A stretch of 64,000 bases of DNA, taken from the NCBI RefSeq assembly GCF_030813795.1, contig NZ_JAUSUX010000001.1, positions 221,136-285,135 on the forward strand, read 5' to 3'. This document shows positions 57,702 to 64,000 of this stretch, one piece after another. The position numbers were made by a program, and so were the translations under genes. The notes under the pieces are model-generated. The model ran no database searches and was not told where the DNA came from. It saw only the letters and a list, made by a program, of their open reading frames with translations. This DNA comes from Desulfofundulus luciae. GTDB taxonomy: Bacteria; Bacillota; Desulfotomaculia; Desulfotomaculales; Desulfovirgulaceae. The first letter of the stretch is position 1. Each line of letters begins with the position of its first letter.

Positions 57702-58352
57702 ATGACGGCTTATTTGGACTCCTATCTGTATATTACTGCTGGAGTTATACTGATCCTGATCAGTGTATTTATTGTAGCTTTCCTTTATATCAAGTCGACC
57801 AAACAAAAAAAGGGGGAAGAAGTTCGGGAAATAGATAAAACAATTACCAAAATACAAAAAGCAGCCGGCGGTTCGAAGGGGTCATTCAGAAGCGGGCCGT
57901 GCTTTCCGTTGCAGCCGTTTCACGGGGGTAGTACCTCTAACAAACGCACTCCTGCACCAAACGAGACGACTGCGCTGCTGGATGACTCGGGCGAAACGCA
58001 GCTTTTGATTTTTGATCGAGAGTACTTTCCCGTCCTGCGGGTCAACAGATCTGGTCGCGAAGAGATTATCTATATAGACAAACCTGATTTTTATATCGGG
58101 AGAAACGAGGCGGTCGTTGATTATTGCGAAACCGGTAGTCCTTATGTCTCAAGGGTGCATGCTAAAATCATTTTTCGAAAAGGCACCCATTTCCTTGTGG
58201 ATCTCGATTCGAAAGGCGGTACCTATCTTAACGGCGAGAAGCTGGTCAGCGAGAAGCCGTATCCGTTATGTTTCGGAGATAAGATCCAATTGGCAGATAT
58301 AGAATATGTTTTTGACAGTGAGCCGTCTGAAACAATAGAGCAAGAGAGGTAA
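57702..58352 (+). CDS. Membrane-anchored FHA protein
   Basis: A 216-residue protein with one N-terminal helix (YITAGVILILISVFIVAFLYI), a polar linker and a cytoplasmic FHA domain at about 125-210 (FYIGRNEAVVDYCE, VSRVHAKIIF, LDSKGGTYLNG). Here the NGT Asn is Gly. The FHA is closely related to that of the preceding gene, so the two arose by duplication. It probably docks phosphorylated partners at the membrane near the secretion motor. Confidence 0.8.
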   Translation: MTAYLDSYLYITAGVILILISVFIVAFLYIKSTKQKKGEEVREIDKTITKIQKAAGGSKGSFRSGPCFPLQPFHGGSTSNKRTPAPNETTALLDDSGETQLLIFDREYFPVLRVNRSGREEIIYIDKPDFYIGRNEAVVDYCETGSPYVSRVHAKIIFRKGTHFLVDLDSKGGTYLNGEKLVSEKPYPLCFGDKIQLADIEYVFDSEPSETIEQER

Positions 58353-58359
58353 CATTTTA

Positions 58360-60327
58360 ATGCTAAAGATAGGTGAAGTCGTTTTTGATAAATACCGGGT
58401 TCTGAAACTGCTCGGCAAAGGCGGCATGGGCAGTGTCTACCTGGCGGAAAACATTAACGTCGGTAACCTGTGGGCCATCAAGGAGATTAATTATTCCGCC
58501 GGCAATCCTGTGGACCTGCTTGCTGAGCCTGATATATTAAAACGATTAAAACACCCCCATATGCCGAGAATTATTGATGTGATCCGGACGGATTGCTGCA
58601 TTTACATCGTCGAGGATTATTTCGAGGGGCAAAACCTGCGGGAACTGCTGAAGAACAGGCAGGTATGTACCGAAGCGAATGTGCTTAAGTGGGCAAGGCA
58701 GCTGGCTGAAATCTTAATCTATCTTCACAATCTGAAGCCGGCTCCCATTATCTACAGAGATTTGAAGCCAGGCAACATTATTATTGATGAAAACAATGAC
58801 TTGAAACTGGTTGATTTTGGCATCGCCAGGGAGTATAAAGAGGGCGCTACCAGAAGCCTTTATGGTTCCAGGGGGTATGCGGCGCCAGAGCAATACCGGG
58901 GTAAATATGATGAAAGGACCGATATATATGGCTTCGGTGCGACCTTTTACCACGTGTTAACCGGTGTCAAATACGACCCCGCCAGGCCTGTAAGGCTTAA
59001 GGAGATTAATAAAAATTTTTCGGAAGGCATCGATTTTATTATCGACAAGTGTCTGAAGGAGGATCCGGCCCAGAGATACCAGAGTGCGGCTGAGCTATAT
59101 AAGGACCTTAAGTTCATCCACAAGTTTAATATCGATTATAAGAAGAGCAGGATAAAACAGAAGCTTGTTATTGCCGGAGTCATTTGCTCGCTGGCTGCCG
59201 GTGTATTTGCGGTCAAGCTGGGCATCGAGCAAAGAGAACTGACTAATATAAAGTTGTTTCAGCAGAAGATTGACGAGGGAATCAGCCTGTGTGCGAAAGG
59301 GCAGTACGCTGAAGCCGAAAGGGCCTTCTATGAAGCCTTAAAGTATGAACAAGACGTGGAAGTTTATCATAACCTGGCCAGGATGTATCTCAGGAAAAAC
59401 GAACCTCAAAGAGCCATCAACCTGTTAATTGACAAAATACAAAAAGGTGAAATCAAAGAAGATGCTGCTTCGTTTTACCTGCTGGGATCGGCTTACTTCG
59501 ACTTAATGGATTACGCAAACGCAGCCTGGTATTTTCAAAAATCAATCCAGACCAATCCTTTCTCCCTGGGAGAGAATTACGAGTTGGCCATGCGGGATCT
59601 GGCGGTATCTTACGGACGGATGGGCAGGTATGACGAGGCCCGGGAAGTCCTGAAAACAATCGAGGAGAGAATAGGCTCCACCAGCCATGTGACAAGCTAT
59701 GTCCTGGGGGAATTCTGCCTGGCCAAAAAGGATTACCACGAAGCCTTGAGGTATTATAACCAGGCCCAGGCCGGGGATCCTAAAAATATCCGGTACAAGC
59801 TGAGCACGGCCAGGCTCTACAGTCTTTTAAGCGCTGGGGCTCAAACTCAGCATGATAAAGAAGAAAAATTGAAAAGCGCCATATCAATCTTAAAGGAAGC
59901 CGAAGCAATAGACCCTTATAACATTCAAGTCCTGAGCGACTATGGTAAATTCAGCTTTGATTTGGGTGAGCTCTACCAGTCAACAGGCAATCCTGCCTGT
60001 ACTGCAATGTACCAACAGGCGCTGCTGGCCTTTAATAAGCTTAAGGATATAGGTATTGCGAATGCGAATACCTTTCTAAACATTGCAATCATAAGTGATA
60101 AGCTGAATAACTATGGAGCTGCAGAAAAAGCATTTAAAGAAGCTTTAAGACTGGATGAAGGAGACTCCCACACTAACTTTGTGTATGGTTTGTTTAAGTT
60201 AAAACATAAAGAATACTCTGAGGCCTATAAGTACCTCCAAAAAACTGTGGATTTAAACAAAAACAGCTATGAGGCATCTGTTGCCAGGGCAAAAATAAAT
60301 GAGCTCAGAGAGAAAGGATGGATATAA
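58360..60327 (+). CDS. Membrane Ser/Thr kinase with C-terminal TPR region
   Basis: A 655-residue protein. The kinase domain at about 12-265 has GKGGMGSVYLA, WAIKEI, YRDLKPGNII, DFGIA and SRGYAAPEQYRG. A membrane helix lies at about 270-290 (LVIAGVICSLAAGVFAVKLGI), and about eight TPR units fill the rest, probably outside the cell. Active-site residues are present, so it is likely an active kinase. Its layout (kinase fold, helix, extracytoplasmic region) recalls EssB/YukC, a core type VII pseudokinase that is missing here. It starts 8 bases after the membrane FHA gene. Confidence 0.88.
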   Translation: MLKIGEVVFDKYRVLKLLGKGGMGSVYLAENINVGNLWAIKEINYSAGNPVDLLAEPDILKRLKHPHMPRIIDVIRTDCCIYIVEDYFEGQNLRELLKNRQVCTEANVLKWARQLAEILIYLHNLKPAPIIYRDLKPGNIIIDENNDLKLVDFGIAREYKEGATRSLYGSRGYAAPEQYRGKYDERTDIYGFGATFYHVLTGVKYDPARPVRLKEINKNFSEGIDFIIDKCLKEDPAQRYQSAAELYKDLKFIHKFNIDYKKSRIKQKLVIAGVICSLAAGVFAVKLGIEQRELTNIKLFQQKIDEGISLCAKGQYAEAERAFYEALKYEQDVEVYHNLARMYLRKNEPQRAINLLIDKIQKGEIKEDAASFYLLGSAYFDLMDYANAAWYFQKSIQTNPFSLGENYELAMRDLAVSYGRMGRYDEAREVLKTIEERIGSTSHVTSYVLGEFCLAKKDYHEALRYYNQAQAGDPKNIRYKLSTARLYSLLSAGAQTQHDKEEKLKSAISILKEAEAIDPYNIQVLSDYGKFSFDLGELYQSTGNPACTAMYQQALLAFNKLKDIGIANANTFLNIAIISDKLNNYGAAEKAFKEALRLDEGDSHTNFVYGLFKLKHKEYSEAYKYLQKTVDLNKNSYEASVARAKINELREKGWI

Positions 60328-60358
60328 AAAAACCTGGTCAATTTTTGATCGGGTTTTT
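60328..60358 (+). terminator. Terminator after the kinase-TPR gene
   Basis: A long stem (60328-60341 with 60345-60358) whose 3' arm ends in GGGTTTTT. It closes the secretion operon. The 220 bases after it contain TTGTTT and TAATAT boxes before the phosphatase gene. Confidence 0.82.
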
Positions 60359-60578
60359 CATGTTACAGGCGCTTTGGAAAATATTAATCAATTTACCATT
60401 CTTTAAAATGGATCGTTTCATCGCCTTATTAGCAAACTATCATTCAGGAATAATTGTTTTTCATAAATAAAGGTTGTGTAATATAAAGAAAGCTCAATTT
60501 TTATAATTGCCCAGGTGGGAGCACGAGAATTAATATTGCGGTCAGTAACAATCAGGGTTAAAAAGGAGAAATTTTACA

Positions 60579-61415
60579 TTGCCCAGGAAAAAGGTTCAGT
60601 CCGGTGTCGCCAGCGATACCGGCCAGAGGCGTAAAAACAACGAGGATAGCTGGCTGATCTGCGAGCCAGAAGGCGAACTTAATCTTAAAACAAAGGGAAG
60701 GCTTTATGCCGTGGCCGACGGCATGGGCGGCTCAGTAGCGGGGGAAATAGCCAGCCGCCTGGCAGTCAGGGAGCTCCAGAAATATTATTTTGCGGAAGTT
60801 CCGTCCCAACCTCCTCAAGAAGCCCTCCGGAAAGCATTTCAGGCGGCTTACGAAAGCATTCGCCGGAAAGCTATGGCTGAACCGGAACTCACCGGGATGG
60901 GCACAACTCTTACGGCGGTAGCGTTAAGGGATAACACCGCTTATGTTGCTCACGTTGGTGACAGCCGTGCTTACCTTATCCGTGGTAAAGAAATAATACA
61001 ACTCACCAGAGATCACACAGTCACGGCCAGCCTTGTGGAAAAAGGAGAAATTACCCCGGAGCAGGCCAAAACCCACCCGCAGCGGCATATACTTCTCCAG
61101 GCATTGGGCGGGCGAAAGCAACCCACTGTTGAATTGCTTACCGTACCCGTTAAACCTAAAGATGTCTTCATCCTCTGCAGCGACGGCCTGTACAATGCGG
61201 TGAGCGACGACGAAATAAAAGAAATTATAACGTCAGCACCAGATATCCAAAAAGCTGCCGGAACTTTAGTTGCTCTGGCCAACCAGAGAGGCGGGCGCGA
61301 TAACATAACCGTGGTTGTGGTTAAAAAAGTTAAACCGGCGAATTTATTAGGAGCGGTATTATTAACCATTTTGACTATTGTCCTGATAGTTGCCGTTAAG
61401 TGGATATTTTTTTAA
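60579..61415 (+). CDS. PP2C-type protein phosphatase, membrane-anchored
   Basis: A 278-residue Ser/Thr phosphatase: SDTGQRRKNNEDS, VADGMGGSVAGEIAS (metal Asp), GTTLTAVAL, AHVGDSRAYLIR, TRDHT, LCSDGLYN and GRDNITVVVV cover the standard PP2C motifs. A C-terminal helix (LLGAVLLTILTIVLIVAVKW) tethers it to the membrane. It probably reverses the work of the two kinases of the locus. The TTG start follows AAAAGGAGAA. Confidence 0.92.
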   Translation: MPRKKVQSGVASDTGQRRKNNEDSWLICEPEGELNLKTKGRLYAVADGMGGSVAGEIASRLAVRELQKYYFAEVPSQPPQEALRKAFQAAYESIRRKAMAEPELTGMGTTLTAVALRDNTAYVAHVGDSRAYLIRGKEIIQLTRDHTVTASLVEKGEITPEQAKTHPQRHILLQALGGRKQPTVELLTVPVKPKDVFILCSDGLYNAVSDDEIKEIITSAPDIQKAAGTLVALANQRGGRDNITVVVVKKVKPANLLGAVLLTILTIVLIVAVKWIFF

Positions 61416-61562
61416 AGTTTTCCGCGTAGGGAGGTGATTTAATAAGCAGGTTGCAAAGGAACGCGTTATCGATATTGAACTGGAAAATTAAAGAGAAATG
61501 GCTGGTTACTTTTGCGGGATAGTCAAAAAATTATCACTCGTAAATAAAGGGAGTTGTTAGAC

Positions 61563-62324
61563 ATGAATATTTGTCCTGGCTGCAACACAATAATTGAGAA
61601 TACAGGCGCAAAATTCTGCCCAAAGTGCGGAACACCTGTTAATTACGCCCAAAAACAAAAACCAAAGACCCCCTGGATTATAGCAGGTGTGGCAGGTTGT
61701 GTGCTGTTAATCGCGGTTATTGCGTTGATCGTCCGCTTCCTGCCCTTCCTTAAGCCTGCTTATGCGGCGGCTATTGCGCCCGCGGAAACGGACTTGTTTT
61801 TTGCTATTAACCCTGATTTGAAACAGGTTAAAAATTTCAACCGGATTAAGGAAATTTATGAATCAATACCAGAAGTAAAAAGAGCTCTGAACGATTTGAA
61901 AAGTAAGTTAAAGGAAGAAGCTGAGATAGATTTTGAGGAAGATGTCAAGCCGTGGCTGGGCAAAGAGGCCGCCCTGATAATTCCGGACGCATTTTCGTTA
62001 ACTAATGACAGCTCACCCCCTTTTGTTATTGCCGTAGCCTCTAAAAATAAAAAAAAGACAGAGGCCTTCATGGAAAAATTGCGCCAGGGGGAGGAAAGAC
62101 GCCGCGGAACTACTTTCGAGGAAAAGATCTATAAAGATGTAAAAGTTACTGTTGAAAAAAACACCTCATCGCCGCTGGTCTATGCCCTGGTCAAAGACTT
62201 TCTAATTTTATCCGACGACGAAAATCTTGTTTGCCAGACCATTGACAGGATCAAGGAGAAGAATAAGCAAAGTTTATCCAATAGTGAAAACTATAAAGAA
62301 GTTATGTGTAGATTTTCAAATTGA
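61563..62324 (+). pseudogene. Zinc-ribbon DUF3352-type membrane protein, 3' end replaced by transposon
   Basis: 253 codons: zinc ribbon (CPGCNTIIENTGAKFCPKCG), one membrane helix (IIAGVAGCVLLIAVIALIVRF) and the first part of a DUF3352-like extracellular domain (PAETDLFFAINP, VKPWLGKEAALIIPD, VYALVKDFLILSDDENLV). Family proteins are normally much longer. The frame ends in mid-domain, exactly where the repeat-bearing end of the adjacent transposon begins, so the gene was cut by insertion and the remaining part is not in this window. ATG 61563 is the likely start. Confidence 0.7.
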
Positions 62325-62421
62325 TTCGGGAAAAATCTTCAAATTAAATTGGGGCAACCAGCTGGTGGAACAAAGGAAATTCTCATTTTAAACCGGTAAC
62401 CACGAAAATAATTTTCAAATT
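62305..62421. mobile_element. Terminal region of a Mu/Tn7-like transposon with repeated ATTTTCAAATT sites
   Basis: ATTTTCAAATT occurs at 62312-62322 and 62411-62421, and ATCTTCAAATT at 62335-62345, all in one orientation. A TGTGTA/TGTAGA sequence just outside the first copy fits the 5'-TGT ends of Tn7/Tni/Mu-type elements. The repeats are candidate transposase-binding sites. The element continues with three minus-strand genes and leaves the window on the right. The exact end base is not certain. Confidence 0.55.
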
Positions 62422-62444
62422 CCGCCGGCATTTCCATCGAATAC

Positions 62445-62484
62445 CCAAAAAAGAAAAACCGGCTACCCGAAAGAGGCAGCCGGT
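62445..62484 (-). terminator. Terminator of the transposon genes
   Basis: On the minus strand ACCGGCT and AGCCGGT pair and are followed by a T-rich run (TTTTTCTTTTTT). It ends the three-gene transposition operon just inside the element. Confidence 0.8.
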
Positions 62485-62495
62485 GGTAATACCGC

Positions 62496-62762
62496 TCAAA
62501 ACCGGTTAAACGGATATTTTTTCTTAAGGGCCAGAATTTCCGCCCGTGCTTCCAGCAACTTTTCTCTGAACACGGCAGCAAACCAGGCCGGCCGGTTTCT
62601 GGTCGGCGGATACATTCTGGCTTTATCGGCCACCTTGCAGATAGCCTCGATCATTTCCTCCGGGGTAAAGTGCAGTTCCCTGACCATTTGGAGTGCCAGT
62701 GGCAGTAAATCATAAAAACCGGTGCTGGCAAAGTAATATTCCAGGCTGAGTCTTTTGTACAT
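62496..62762 (-). CDS. Small helical protein encoded by the transposon
   Basis: An 88-residue protein starting MYKRLSLEYYFASTGFYDLL and containing FTPEEMIEAICKVADKAR, NRPAWFAAVFREKLLEARAEIL. No family is recognised with certainty. It is the last gene of the transposition operon, 17 bases after the ATPase stop. It could be a target-selection or regulatory accessory. Confidence 0.55.
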   Translation of the reverse strand: MYKRLSLEYYFASTGFYDLLPLALQMVRELHFTPEEMIEAICKVADKARMYPPTRNRPAWFAAVFREKLLEARAEILALKKKYPFNRF

Positions 62763-62779
62763 ATGAGCCGCCTCCGCAC

Positions 62780-63583
62780 CTAAACTTCCAGCTCCTGGCT
62801 TGCCTGGTACACCACATCCTCGTCAATCTGCTTTTGTTTCCTGCCGTATGCGCAGATCAGGCAGCTGGTCACCAGATTGTTAACCAGCCGGGGCAATCCT
62901 TTGGTGATGGCGTAAATGGCCTCCAGAGCTTGCGGGGTAAAGATCTCCTCGTGCAGGCCGGCGTTTTTCAGGCGGCTTGCACAGTATTCCTGGATTTCGC
63001 CGGGTTTAAGGCCCTGCATGACATACTTTACGGTGAGCCTTTGGCGCAGAGGGCTGTTGGCATTGAGGGCCAATTTGTTGCGGATCAGCGTTTGCCCGGA
63101 CAGGATCAGGATAAAGGGATTCTGTGAATCCATTTTAAAGTTGAAAAGCAGCCTTAATTCCTCCAGGACCCTGCCGTCTGCCAGGTGAATTTCATCCAGT
63201 ACAATAACCGGTGTAATATGGCGGTCGTAATACAGGTTGGTGATGGTGTCCTGGATCTGGTGGAACAGGCTTACCTTTTTGTGTTTGGGCTGTTCGCCCA
63301 GGGTTAGGGCCAGGCCCTTGTAAAATTCCAGTACCGTCACCGTGGAGAGGGTAAAATAGCACGGTTTGAAATGGGCCGGGTTGAGTTCCTCCACATACTT
63401 GCGCAGGGCGGTGGTTTTACCGCAACCCGGCTCCCCCGCAACTAAACCCATACCCCGCACCTGCTGTAAGTACTTCAGGCGGGAGGTGAGTTCCATCAGG
63501 TCCTGGCTTAAATAAAGCTGGTCAAAAGGCACTTCCTTGCTGAAAGGGTTGAACTTCAACCCGTAGAACTGGGTGAACATCAC
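62780..63583 (-). CDS. TniB/ExeA-like AAA+ ATPase of transposon
   Basis: A 267-residue ATPase: N-terminal FYGLKFNPFSKEV, Walker A GEPGCGKTT, Walker B VIVLDEIHLA, sensor region ILSGQTLI, and RLVNNLVTSC. TniB/TnsC/MuB-type ATPases choose or license the target DNA for the DDE transposase. The ATG overlaps the stop of the transposase gene (ATGA), so the two are translationally coupled. Confidence 0.88.
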   Translation of the reverse strand: MMFTQFYGLKFNPFSKEVPFDQLYLSQDLMELTSRLKYLQQVRGMGLVAGEPGCGKTTALRKYVEELNPAHFKPCYFTLSTVTVLEFYKGLALTLGEQPKHKKVSLFHQIQDTITNLYYDRHITPVIVLDEIHLADGRVLEELRLLFNFKMDSQNPFILILSGQTLIRNKLALNANSPLRQRLTVKYVMQGLKPGEIQEYCASRLKNAGLHEEIFTPQALEAIYAITKGLPRLVNNLVTSCLICAYGRKQKQIDEDVVYQASQELEV

Positions 63584-64000
63584 TTCTCACCCGCCTCTTC
63601 ACTTTTGAGCAGTTCGGCAAAGGAGACGGCTGGTACCGGAATCTCACTGATACTCGGGGTTAGAGGTTTATCTTCCGGGCCGGTACCGGTATTTTGGAGG
63701 GCCGGGCGGCCGCGGCCTCTCCTTTTCAGCTGCGCGTTGGCATAGAAATCAACCTGTCTGGCCTCGCCCACTTTCAGGCCGTCTTTGTAGAGCAGCACAG
63801 GGCGGGCGGGGTTTCCCAGCCACTCGGGTTCATACCTGACTTCCAGGCGTATGCCGGCAAACTGCTGGTCCGTCTCGTAGAGTATGTTATCTAATGGGAA
63901 GGTAGCGTCGTGATTAATTTTGCGCGTTACCCGCAAAAGGAAGCTTTCGTCTAAAAAAACCGGGTTGGAAACCATTTTCACCGCATGTGCCTGGGACATA
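63580..64000 (-). CDS. Mu/TniA-type DDE transposase, C-terminal fragment
   Basis: Only the last 139 or so codons lie in the window and the frame is open at the right edge. The visible part (VTRKINHDATFPLDNILYET, IRLEVRYEPEWLG, VLLYKDGLKVGEARQVD) is the Mu-transposase C-terminal beta barrel. The catalytic DDE core would lie outside. It heads the three-gene operon with the ATPase and the small protein. Confidence 0.85.
   Translation of the reverse strand, partial: MSQAHAVKMVSNPVFLDESFLLRVTRKINHDATFPLDNILYETDQQFAGIRLEVRYEPEWLGNPARPVLLYKDGLKVGEARQVDFYANAQLKRRGRGRPALQNTGTGPEDKPLTPSISEIPVPAVSFAELLKSEEAGEK

Noticed and set aside
42021..64000. Attachment-site duplication of the tmRNA 3' end
   Set aside because: No second copy of the last bases of ssrA was seen in the window. 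Integration at tmRNA stays a hypothesis.

Overview
The window reads as chromosome of a GC-rich, probably anaerobic Firmicute of the Desulfotomaculum/Pelotomaculum/Desulfofundulus type (Peptococcaceae sensu lato). This is inferred from the gene neighbourhoods (M23 peptidase-CtpA-PDZ protein; uvrB/A/C; rapZ-yvcK-whiA; rpoN-gap-pgk-tpiA-gpmI-eno-secG; smpB-ssrA), frequent TTG/GTG starts with strong purine-rich ribosome sites, a CooT-type nickel protein, a membrane pyrophosphatase and a probable selenoprotein. No rRNA, tRNA or CRISPR array was seen.

1-42 kb is mostly core genome. 1-4 kb: cell-envelope peptidases, CooT and a family-4 uracil-DNA glycosylase. 4.1-7 kb: DUF2508 protein, a lone sugar-binding-type lipoprotein with low-complexity tracts, and a Cys-cluster protein. 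7-14.6 kb: uvrB, uvrA and uvrC, with a Uma2-type nuclease gene between uvrB and uvrA. 14.7-19.7 kb: sugar-phosphate and glycogen genes (HAD phosphatase, ROK glucokinase, debranching enzyme, phosphoglucose/phosphomannose isomerase). 19.8-25.9 kb: rapZ, yvcK, a polysaccharide deacetylase, whiA and rpoN. 26.2-34.8 kb: the complete lower-glycolysis cluster, then secG and hppA. 34.9-41 kb: a HesB-like probable selenoprotein, a CsoR-type repressor facing a membrane ferredoxin across two operator-like sites, a radical SAM enzyme with a winged-helix regulator, a thioesterase and an HD hydrolase. 41.2-42 kb: smpB and tmRNA.

From tmRNA to about 62.3 kb lies an accessory island with lower and uneven GC. 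It encodes a reduced type VII (ESX/WXG100) secretion locus wrapped in Ser/Thr phospho-signalling: a WXG100 protein, a three-ATPase EssC/FtsK motor, a WXG-like protein carrying a peptidoglycan-binding and glucosaminidase tail, a following lipoprotein that may be its immunity partner, an EspG-like protein, a ubiquitin-like-FHA protein, a membrane FHA protein, two Ser/Thr kinases, a PP2C phosphatase and an FHA-winged-helix regulator. The usual Firmicute components EsaA, EssA and EssB/YukC are not recognisable. The kinase-membrane-TPR protein could stand in for EssB. The island also has stalk-domain and TPR lipoproteins, and its last gene is cut off at the end of a Mu/Tn7-like transposon that runs past the right edge.

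The core intergenic regions carry a family of roughly 96-bp elements bounded by the 12-bp inverted repeat CCCAGCACTCAC/GTGAGTGCTGGG: six simple copies in two sequence subfamilies and one nested tandem copy. They look like miniature mobile or structured repeats. The most interesting items are the in-frame UGA gene with a bacterial SECIS-like hairpin (34.95-35.24 kb), the swapped AT-rich effector tail plus lipoprotein (54.5-56.1 kb), the phospho-regulated type VII locus as a whole, and the 96-bp repeat family.
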